Shown piece by piece: positions 44,701 to 53,629 of a DNA stretch of 64,000 nucleotides. The position numbers and the translations under genes are program-made. Within the stretch, counting starts at the first letter, position 1, and every line of letters starts with the position of its first letter. The stretch lies in contig NC_080045.1 of assembly GCF_012489685.1 (NCBI RefSeq), positions 3,973,001 to 4,037,000 of the forward strand. Reading direction: 5' to 3'. The stretch comes from Lotus japonicus (lineage: Eukaryota > Streptophyta > Magnoliopsida > Fabales > Fabaceae). The notes below the pieces were generated by a model. It saw only the letters and a list, made by a program, of their open reading frames with translations, had not been told where the DNA came from and ran no database searches.

Positions 44701-45018
44701 AGTGGGTCCAGATTGATGGGCAGTGGGCTCAGATTTTTGGACAGTGGGTCCAGATTGATGGGCAGTGGGCCCAGATAAGATTAAAGAGTCAGAGATTATA
44801 ATACCTTTGCTCTTAGGAACATGCTAAATATGTTAGATATAAGTTATTTCTCTGTTCTGTTCTTATATAATTAAGCACTATGGTCGGATCTGGACTGGTA
44901 GTACACTTTGAACTAAACTAAAATGAAAGCTCTTTTGAAAACCTTCTAGGATTATTACTATTCAGACTTATGATCATCTCTGCAGCGGAGGCGTTGAAGG
45001 CAGTAAGTCCCTGTGTGA
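44701..45018. pseudogene. Shuffled viral pieces: ORF2 N-terminal scrap (minus) and leader (plus)
   Basis: 44701-44814 is ORF2 codons for the Pro-Thr repeat in minus orientation, with the repeat expanded by one round. 44815-45018 is viral leader in plus orientation, a mirror of 44500-44695 across the scrap. The leader copies form an inverted repeat of about 200 bp around a 114-bp spacer. Confidence 0.85.
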
Positions 45019-45395
45019 CAGTAGAATAATTCTGTTGAGCAGGATTCCAATGTTTTGAAGTAAAAGCAATAATTTGTTCCTTGTCAAAAACCTTTTGTTT
45101 CAAAATACCACCAAAGCCAATATCAGAGGCATCAGTTTCAATAATTTTGAAAGCTTGAGGATTAGGGAGATAAAGACAAGGGAGATTCTTGACACGAAGT
45201 TTGATTTGTTTGACCACATTGGTATGAATATCGGACCAAGGTGGAGGATCCTTCTTGAGTCTATCATGAAGGGGTTTGATTATGGTACTGAGTTGAGGAC
45301 AGAAGTCCGCAACATAATTGAGACAACCCAGGAATCTTTGTAGTTGGGTTTTGTCAATGATTTGATCAGGGAATTTATCCGTGAACTCGATGGCT
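45019..45395 (-). pseudogene. Viral RT/RNase H fragment (minus)
   Basis: 377 bases of the RT-RNase H junction region (LQRFLGCLNYVADF to TDASDIGFGG), same orientation as copy B. It is joined at one side to leader and at the other to plus-strand ORF2 sequence. Confidence 0.88.
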
Positions 45396-46055
45396 CACAT
45401 CACAGCGGCCCTTGCAGGAGCTTCAACAGAAGAAGACTTGCTAAGAAATCTTCAATCTGCTCTTCAATTATTGAAGGAACCAATTAAGCAAGCCTCATCT
45501 TCAAAGGCCCCTCAACACAAAGTCTCCGAGCCATCCTCTCTTGGGTCGTCAGATTGAAGGAACCAATTAAGCAAGCCTCATCTTCAAAGGCCCCTCAACA
45601 CAAAGTCTCCGAGCCATCCTCTCTTGGGTCGTCAGATTTTGTCCAAACCACAGAATCAGATGATGATGACTTCTGCTAAGTTTGTCGTCTTGTAATCATT
45701 TTTATTCTGTAATAATTCAATTTTTGTACTGTAGCAAATAGTAAAAATTGACTTTTTACTGTAGCAAATAGTGCCAGTCAAATAGTACCGTCTACCGGAA
45801 CTATTCAACCGGAACTATTCAAACAGTGCCCAATCTTTTCTTTAAATAGGCTCATTCTGAACCTTGTTAAGCAGAGTTTGGGTAGAGCTTAGATAGAGAG
45901 TTTAGAGAGAGAAACACTGAGAGAATTCCTTCTGTAAGTTCTCCTTCAGTTTTCCTTTCTTTCAATCTTTTCTGTTTTTAAGTTTCAGTTTTTCAGTTTT
46001 TAAGTTTCAGTTTTGTAATCTATGTTTATGTAATATATATCTTGTTCAAGTTTTA
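45396..46055 (+). pseudogene. Viral ORF2 3-prime end (internally duplicated) and intergenic region
   Basis: 45396-45554 encodes the last third of ORF2. At 45555 it jumps back and repeats about 110 bases ('gaaggaaccaattaagcaag') before running through the ORF2 stop (45677-45679) and the intergenic region to 46055. Confidence 0.85.
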
Positions 46056-46386
46056 TAAAATAGCTTGCCATCTGGCAAAGATATGTTTTGAAGCTAAGTT
46101 TTTGACATCTTTTTGTAAGATTTCTTTCGCAGATTTGCAGTCTACACGGACTAAGAATTTTTGATTAATCAAATCAGATTGAAATTTTGAAATAGATAAA
46201 ACGATTGCTAAAACTTCTTTTTTGACAGTAGAATAATTCTGTTGAGCAGGATTCCAATGTTTTGAAGTAAAAGCAATAATTTGTTCCTTGTCAAAAACCT
46301 TTTGTTTCAAAATACCACCAAAGCCAATATCAGAGGCATCAGTTTCAATAATTTTGAAAGCTTGAGGATTAGGGAGATAAAGACAA
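46056..46386 (-). pseudogene. Viral RNase H fragment (minus)
   Basis: About 330 bases of RNase H (PQAFKIIETDASDIGFGG to SKHIFARWQAIL) in minus orientation, set between two plus-strand intergenic pieces. The Glu codon that is a stop in the leftmost copy is intact here. Confidence 0.88.
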
Positions 46387-46899
46387 ACAGTGCCCAATCT
46401 TTTCTTTAAATAGGCTCATTCTGAACCTTGTTAAGCAGAGTTTGGGTAGAGCTTAGATAGAGAGTTTAGAGAGAGAAACACTGAGAGAATTCCTTCTGTA
46501 AGTTCTCCTTCAGTTTTCCTTTCTTTCAATCTTTTCTGTTTTTAAGTTTCAGTTTTTCAGTTTTTAAGTTTCAGTTTTGTAATCTATGTTTATGTAATAT
46601 ATATCTTGTTCAAGTTTTATTTTCCTGTTTATGGAAGGCTGAGCCTCCTGTTTTAATTCCTGTTTTTATTTTTCTGTTTATGGAAGGCTGAGCCTCCTGT
46701 TTTAATTCCTTCTGCAATTTAATTTTCTGCAAAAAGCCCCTCCGTGGTGGCGTCCTACTTCTCTTAATCCTCTTCTCATCCCCCTCCTTCTGCTTCCGAC
46801 CCCCTCTTGGTATCAGAGCCTGATGGGGAAGTAGGAACATGCTAAATATGTTAGATATAAGTTATTTCTCTGTTCTGTTCTTATATAATTAAGCACTAT

Positions 46900-46901
<2 letters not shown>
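46387..46901 (+). promoter_or_regulatory. Viral intergenic region, primer-binding site and leader start, right border
   Basis: Intergenic sequence leads into the tRNA-Met primer site TGGTATCAGAGCC (46808-46820) and about 80 bases of leader ending 'aagcactatgg'. It abuts the TA repeat at 46902. This is the right end of the viral cluster. Confidence 0.88.

Positions 46902-46930
<29 letters not shown>
46902..46930. repeat. (TA)n microsatellite, right border of the viral cluster
   Basis: 29 bases of TA between viral leader and the F-box 5-prime intron sequence 'gatttcaatcaaaaaggtg'. Confidence 0.95.
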
Positions 46931-46933
<3 letters not shown>

Positions 46934-47349
46934 TTCAATCAAAAAGGTGTAGGGAACGTTACAATAATATACCAAAGTTTCTGCCAAAACGGGTAACGTT
47001 GTATTTTCCGCCATAAGTCCGTACGAATTACAACAACGAATGACCATTCAAACCTTGTTTAGTTGCAATACATGTGAAATTCAAGAGTCAGTTATTATAT
47101 TATGTACCCCATTACGTAATATAGGGTTTTAAATTGCAATTGCCGCTGCATTGCCGAATCGTGATCAAATGCTGGTTGGTGTGACCACAATCGCAATCCT
47201 GATGTGGATGCAGTGAATCCAAAATCCATTATGTTGCGGCCGCAATTGCGGTTGCGGACTGCACTTTGAGAAGCTTATCTTGTGAGTTGTGACTTGTCTG
47301 GTTGATAATTACATTTCTTACCCTTTTTTGTGTAGGTACAACAACTCTT

Positions 47350-48179
47350 ATGGCTGGTTTAAACTCATCATATGATTCACATAAGCTCCAAAGACACAAT
47401 GTGGGTAACAGGAAAGATATGATCAGTAACTTACCTGATTACCTTCTTCATGACATTCTTTCTTTACTCCCAACCAGAGATGCAGTGGCGACTTCCGTTT
47501 TATCAAAAAGGTGGAAGTACTTATGGACTGACTTATCTGTCTTTAATTTTGAAAATGATCTGCCAATAGTCAGCATGGAAGAAGACCAAGTATATTGCCT
47601 TTTAGATCAAGTGCACAGACTACTTCATCATTCTAATTATGTAAAAAGTCTCGGTGTCATGTCTTTTGGGGTTGCCATTGATGAGGATAGAGTTAATTCT
47701 CTTATATCTGTTGTAGTGAAGCACAAATCGAAGAGCTTAAGCTTTCCCTACTTGTAAATCAGTTTGTATTACCCAATTGTTTCTCGGCCTTTGAATCATT
47801 GACTGAGCAGCATTTAGAACTGGGCTGTGTTCTAGATGTTCCTAGTGGCATTCGTTTCCCTAGCCTGAAGACATTCAAGCTTTCACGTGTTACCTTTGCA
47901 AATGACAAGTCAGTTCAACAACTTTTCTCTGGGTGCCTTGTCCTACAAGAGTTAACCTTGTTTAACTGTAATTGGAGTAAAATCGAGAAGACCATCATAA
48001 CAACTCCCGCATTAAAGATATTAACCTTATTTTCGGACCTTCGAGTAAATATGATGTGTTCTACAGTCAGGATTGATGCTGTGAATCTTTTATATTTCAG
48101 TTGCACGGGCTATACACTAGTAAATTTTCTCCTTGTTAACACGGCGGCCTCCATAGTTGATGCACATGTTGAATGTTGA
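47350..48179 (+). pseudogene. F-box/LRR (FBD-type) copy 2, frameshifted and truncated
   Basis: ATG at 47350; the F-box (LPDYLLHDILSLLPTRD) is intact. A one-base loss near 47721-47728 (gcacaaatcg against gcacaaaatcg in copy 3) shifts the frame and ends it at 47757. The LRR part continues in another frame to 48179. The 3-prime end stops at the same UROD junction as copies 1 and 3. Its 5-prime UTR exon is 19.6 kb upstream beyond the viral cluster. Double damage makes this the least likely F-box copy to function. Confidence 0.88.
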
Positions 48180-48813
48180 ACCAATACGAAAACAAATCAA
48201 GTTAAATGAAAAGCTAAGACCTTAATATAGGAGAATCAAATTCCTTGTCAAATGGACCAACAGACAATTGCAAACACTGAAACTAAGTTAAACAGCTTCT
48301 AGGCACAAATGGTAATGTATTCTTCAAACAACAACCTCCCCCCCCCCCCCTCTTCATTCCTTTCAATCATATTCAGCAATCACCCAAAGAAAATTCATTT
48401 GACATCTGAATTACTCTTTCCTTCAATCATACAATGACAATGATCAGTGCTAACAAGAAGTATGAATCACAAAATCACAAAAAAAAAAGAAGTATGAATC
48501 ACAATACACCCCAAGATCCCACAATTGATATAATGTCATAGATACAGAACATACATTTTGATTCCAAAATAATCCCAGACAAAAACCCCATGTCAAATTA
48601 GGCATAAGGAAAGCTTGGCACATAAAAAAACTAGCAAAAAATAACTTTCAAAATGGTACAGGCCATAAGAAAAAAAGTTTCTTCAAAGTCAATAACTCAT
48701 TGATACAGCAGATAGTTTAAAACTTTATTGAAACCCACAAGTTATAAGCACCATATAACTTATAAGAAACAAATGGTATTGAAAATGTTGAGTCTAGGAA
48801 GAAAAGAGGGTAC

Positions 48814-49041
48814 CAGAAGAAGAGGAGGCAGCGGAGCAAGTGAGAGAAAACTTGGGTTTTGGTTTGACAGAAGGAGAAATCAAATTGAAGCCAGTAGTAG
48901 TAGAGTGTGCAAACAAGGAGGAAGATTTCCATCCCAACCCACAGCTGAAAACAAAGAAATTCACCGGTTATAACAATAATAACATTGAACTGAAAATTCA
49001 TGAAAATGAGAGAGTTGTAACCTGGTAACTGAAGTAGCCAT
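48814..49041 (-). pseudogene. UROD 5-prime end (exons 1-2), truncated copy 2
   Basis: Exon 1 is 49022-49041 and exon 2 is 48814-48944, with ATG and splice sites kept. One Lys-to-Thr type change is seen in the transit region (FDRRR strand equivalent). Downstream UROD exons are missing, and intron 2 runs into the truncated F-box copy 2. The arrangement matches 25710-25937. Confidence 0.9.
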
Positions 49042-49262
49042 GTGTAGAGATGGAACGAAGGTTCTTCTGGTGGTGCTATCAGGAGATTTTAGCCTTATCC
49101 CTGGCCTGAATTCAAACCTCACATTTGTCTTCTTCTTCCCCCTTCAACCATGTTCACAGTGGGGACTACTCTACCTTCACAGATATGGCAATATTAATCA
49201 AAGTACCATATTATCCCTGTCATAATTTTACTTTTCCACAAATACCCTTACCCCTAAACTCT

Positions 49263-49585
49263 ATTTTTTTTTTTGTAATAAGGAGGGCTTCAGCCCAAAC
49301 TAGCCAACAAAGCCTCTAGGGAACAGGGTCGCAGACATGTCATAGAATAGGTGGCTAGCATAGTCAGCAGGAGGGTGGTCCAACCAAGTCACTTCCGTGG
49401 AGCTTGAGTGTCCCAGGCTGGCAGAAGCGTTAGCTACGCGATTTCCTTCACGCTAGGTGTGGGTAATTCGAACTTGCCAGTCTCTTTTCAGGAGGTTCTG
49501 GATCAAGTTAACAATGGTTGCACAAGAGTGCTGAGGCGGGCAGTGGTGTAGAATTGTGGAGACAGCCACTAACGAGTCGCTTTCC
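49263..49585 (-). mobile_element. 5-prime-truncated LINE insertion (RNase H end), round 3
   Basis: The same insertion as 26159-26478, with its 13-bp target duplication at 49250-49262 and 49586-49598 and a slightly longer A tract. It is a shared derived marker for rounds 2 and 3. Confidence 0.9.
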
Positions 49586-50689
49586 ACCCCTAAACTCTGC
49601 TCATCTTCTCCGACTCACAGGCTCTGGTCAGTTACGGGCCATAACTTATGGCATTGCGGTAAATACTAAATTTGTTTCCGATGAACGACAAGCTTCGTCA
49701 GTCCCACATGCCAATTGAATCCTACCTAGAATTAGTGTATAAGTACAAATTAGTGCATATAAATTAAATTCTTTCTTTTAATTGTACTTGATTTTTATAT
49801 TTAAAGGAATATGTCTCTTACTTATTTTCAACATTAAAATATTCAGAAGAATATTAACTTTCAATAAATTGAAAACTACTTGAAAAAGGAATATACAAAG
49901 ATAGTTAACTTCTGAGATAAGACTATCGAATCTTGAGTATAGGACGTTGACAAAATAGAAGGATTTGCCGATTAAACTGCTCCTCTGTGGAAGGTCTTCA
50001 TCTTCTTAGCGACTAGGTGGACATTGAAGATGAGTGCTTACAACTTACAATTTGCATTGCAATGAGGTTAATGTATAAGTTTTAAAACAATCTATACGAT
50101 TTTTCACGTTTACTCTAAGTTAATGTATTAGGTAAAGTGTAAGTAAATTAATTATTAATTATTAGTGATAGTCAAAATTTTGGAATTATAAAAGTTAAAT
50201 ACTTAATCGATCGTTAAACAATTACTTCATTTGTTAATAAATCTACGAATTTTTTATCCTAACTTGAATCATATCCACACTGATTTGTGGAACATTTCGG
50301 CTAAAAGGCTCGGTCATACCTCTTGGTCACCTTGTAACAAGTATAATGCTTACTCATAGCAAAAATCAGGCTATCGTTAGCAAACAAAAAGTAACTTATA
50401 TAACAAGCAACACGAGACACCTGAACACCATGAAGGGCTTTCCTTTAAACCTACTCACATATCAAACTTGAAAAACCTTCAACACATAAAATACTATAAT
50501 AAGGTTAGTGTGAAACTCCTTGTCTCAATCCCTTTGAAGAATGAATAAAGCGGTGAGCTCCCCATTGACCAACTGAGTATTTGTATAATTGTATCTCTCT
50601 TCATTAATTATTCTCATTGGGGAATTACATGAAAAATATTAATTAATCCTTCATTAAAATTAAAAGTGGACAAATTTAGAGAGGAACAA

Positions 50690-50811
50690 CCTGCGTTGCA
50701 ATATTTGTCGAAGCCAAAACAAGAGTCTCTGCCTTGTTACGTTCTATTTCCGTCCTCCATTACCCATTTTTCGCTTCTCATTCACTGTTTGATACGCACA
50801 CGCTTCTTCAG
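50690..50811 (+). promoter_or_regulatory. 5-prime UTR exon and leader of F-box copy 3
   Basis: The pyrimidine-rich leader ends 'cttcttcag' with donor GTATG at 50812. The intron to the acceptor at 51320 is 509 bases and holds the uninterrupted TA repeat. Of the four F-box copies only this one keeps a normal leader-intron-ATG layout. The exon start is inferred. Confidence 0.6.
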
Positions 50812-50865
50812 GTATGAATCATTTCCTTGCTCCCTGATTTAATCATTTTCAGTGATTAATCTTTG

Positions 50866-50869
<4 letters not shown>

Positions 50870-50913
<44 letters not shown>
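50870..50913. repeat. (TA)n microsatellite: empty site of the viral insertion
   Basis: 44 bases of TA flanked by 'ctttgtttca' and 'gatttcaataaaaaaggtg', the same flanks that border the viral cluster at 27764 and 46931. Confidence 0.95.
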
Positions 50914-50915
<2 letters not shown>

Positions 50916-51334
50916 GATTTCAATAAAAAAGGTGTAGGGAACGTTACAATAATATACCAAAGTTTCTGCCAAAACGGGTAACGTTGTATTTTCCGCCATA
51001 AGTCCGTACGAATTACAACAACGAATGACCATTCAAACCTTGTTTAGTTGCAATACATGTGAAATTCAAGAGTCAGTTATTATATTATGTACCCCATTAC
51101 GTAATATAGGGTTTTAAATTGCGATTGCCGCTGCATTGCCGAATCGTGATCAAATGCTGGTTGATGTGACCACAATCGCAATCCTGATGCGGATGCAGTG
51201 AATCCAAAATCCATTATGTTGCGGCCGCAATTGCGGTTGCGGACTGCACTTTGAGAAGCTTATCTTGTGAGTTGTGACTTGTCTGGTTGATAATTACATT
51301 CCTTACCCTTTTTTGTGTAGGTACAACAGCTCTT

Positions 51335-52165
51335 ATGGCTGGTTTAAACTCATCATCTGATTCACATAAGCTCCAAAGACACAATGTGGGTAACAGGAAA
51401 GATATGGTCAGTAACTTACCTGATTACCTTCTTCATGACATTCTTTCTTTACTCCCAACCAGAGATGCAGTGGCGACTTCCGTTTTATCAAAAAGGTGGA
51501 AGTACTTATGGACTGACTTATCTGTCTTTAATTTTGAAAATGATCTGCCAATAGTCAGCATGGAAGAAGACCAAGTATATTGCCTTTTAGATCAAGTGCA
51601 CAGACTACTTCATCATTCTAATTATGTAAAAAGTCTCGGTGTCATGTCTTTTGGGGTTGCCATTGATGAGGAGAGATTTAATTCTCTTATATCTGCTGTA
51701 GTGAAGCACAAAATCGAAGAGCTTAAGCTTTCCCTACTTGTAAATAAGTTTGTGTTACCCAATTGTTTCTCGGCCTTTGAATCATTGACTGAGCTGCATT
51801 TAGAACTGGGTTGTGTTCTAGATGTTCCTAGTGGCATTCGTTTCCCTAGCCTGAAGACATTCAAGCTTTCACGTGTTACCTTTGCAAATGACAAGTCAGT
51901 TCAACAACTTTTCTCTGGGTGCCTTGTCCTACAAGAGTTAACCTTGTTTAACTGTAATTGGAGTAAAATCGAGCAGACCAGCATAACAACTCCCGCATTA
52001 AAGATATTAACCATATTTTCGGACCTTCGAGTAAATATGATGCGTTCTACAGTCAGGATTGATGTTGTGAATCTTTTATATTTCAGTTGCACGGGCTATA
52101 CACTAGTAAATTTTCTCCTTGTTAACACGGCGGCCTCCATAGTTGATGCACATGTTGAATGTTGA
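51335..52165 (+). CDS. F-box/LRR (FBD-type) protein, 3-prime truncated, copy 3
   Basis: 276 residues from the ATG at 51335. F-box at about residues 25-65, LRR region after. The frame is intact but ends at the UROD junction (..IVDAHVEC stop), so C-terminal LRRs and the FBD domain are missing. It differs from copy 1 by a few residues (for example ERFNSL for DRVNSL, and an extra Ala). It keeps its own leader exon and short 5-prime intron, making it the best candidate for expression among the truncated copies. Confidence 0.75.
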   Translation: MAGLNSSSDSHKLQRHNVGNRKDMVSNLPDYLLHDILSLLPTRDAVATSVLSKRWKYLWTDLSVFNFENDLPIVSMEEDQVYCLLDQVHRLLHHSNYVKSLGVMSFGVAIDEERFNSLISAVVKHKIEELKLSLLVNKFVLPNCFSAFESLTELHLELGCVLDVPSGIRFPSLKTFKLSRVTFANDKSVQQLFSGCLVLQELTLFNCNWSKIEQTSITTPALKILTIFSDLRVNMMRSTVRIDVVNLLYFSCTGYTLVNFLLVNTAASIVDAHVEC

Positions 52166-52807
52166 ACCAATACGAAAACCAATACGAAAACAAATCAAGT
52201 TAAATGAAAAGCTAAGACCTTAATATAGGAGAACCAAATTCCTTGTCAAATGGACCAACAGACAATTGCAAACACTGAAACTAAGTTAAACAGCTTCTAG
52301 GCACAAATGGTAATGTATTCTTCAAACAACAACCTCCCCTCCCTCTTCATTCCTTCAATCATATTCAGCAATCACCCAAAGAAAATTCATTTGACATCTG
52401 AATTACTCTTTCGTTCAATCATACAATGACAATGATCAGTGCTAACAAGAAGTATGAATCACAAAATAAAAAAATAAAAAAAGAAGTATGAATCACAATA
52501 CACCCCAAGATCCCACAATTGATATAATGTCATAGATACATAACATACATTTTGATTCCAAAATAATCCCAGACAAAAACCCCAGGTCAAATTAGGCATA
52601 AGGAAAGCTTGGCACATAAAAAAACTAGCAAAAAATAACTTTCAAAATGGTACAGGCCATAAGAAAAAAAGTTTCTTCAAAGTCAATAACTCATTGATAC
52701 AGCAGCAAGTTTAAAACTTTATTGAAACCCACAAGTTATAAGCACCATATAACTTATAAGAAACAAATGGTATTGAAAATGTTGAGTCTAGGAAGAAAAG
52801 AGGGTAC

Positions 52808-53035
52808 CAGAAGAGGAGGAGGCAGCGGAGCAAGTGAGAGAAAACTTGGGTTTTGGTTTGAAAGAAGGAGAAATCAAATTGAAGCAAGTAGTAGTAGAGT
52901 GTGCAAACAAGGAGGAAGATTTCCATCCCAACCCACAGCTGAAAACAAAGAAATTCACAGGTTATAACAATGATAACATTAACCTGAAAATTCATGAAAA
53001 TGAGAGAGTTGTAACCTGGTAACTGAAGTAGCCAT
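52808..53035 (-). pseudogene. UROD 5-prime end (exons 1-2), truncated copy 3
   Basis: Exon 1 is 53016-53035 and exon 2 is 52808-52938, with frames and splice sites kept. The upstream flank is cut at about 53223, where the F-box copy 4 intron sequence begins directly. The LINE insertion and most of the spacer seen in rounds 2 and 3 are absent. A 12-base repeat (ccaatacgaaaa) is duplicated at the F-box/UROD junction near 52170-52190. Confidence 0.9.
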
Positions 53036-53629
53036 GTGTAGAGATGGAACGAAGGTTCTACTGGTGGTGCTATCAGGAGATTTTAGCCTTATCCCTGGCC
53101 TCAATTCAAACCTCACATTCATCTTCTTCTTCCTCCTTCAACCATGTTCACAGTGGGGACTACTCTACCTTCACAGATATGGCAATATTAATCAAAGTAC
53201 CATATTATCCCTGTCATAATTTTAGGGTTTAGGGAACGTTACAATAATATACCAAAGTTTCTGCCAAAACGGGTAACGTTGTATTTTCCGCCATAAGTCC
53301 GTACGAATTACAACAACGAATGACCATTCAAACCTTGTTTAGTTGCAATACATGTGAAATTCAAGAGTCAGTTATTATATTATGTACCCCATTACGTAAT
53401 ATAGGGTTTTAAATTGCGATTGCCGCTGCATTGCCGAATCGTGATCAAATGCTGGTTGATGTGACCACAATCGCAATCCTGATGCGGATGCAGTGAATCC
53501 AAAATCCATTATGTTGCGGCCGCAATTGCGGTTGCGGACTGCACTTTAAGAAGCTTATCTTGTGAGTTGTGACTTGTCTTGTTGATAATTACATTTCTTA
53601 CCCTTTTTTGTGTAGGTACAACAACTCTT

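Larger units (their letters stand above)
27827..46901. mobile_element. Endogenous pararetrovirus cluster (Caulimoviridae, florendovirus-like), 19.1 kb mosaic
   Basis: The cluster is built wholly of one viral species. In order: plus RT-RNase H-ORF2-intergenic (27827-31378), minus leader-ORF1 (36150-31380), plus ORF1 fragment (36154-36673), minus genome-length copy (44700-36675), then small inverted pieces to 46901. The two-ORF plan (movement protein, coat, protease, RT and RNase H in ORF1; unknown ORF2), the tRNA-Met primer site and insertion in TA repeats fit florendoviruses. There is no integrase. Copies differ by only a few bases per kb by eye, so integration or local amplification is recent. 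Junctions fall at or near the primer site or share a few bases, which suggests end-joining of replication forms. Confidence 0.9.
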
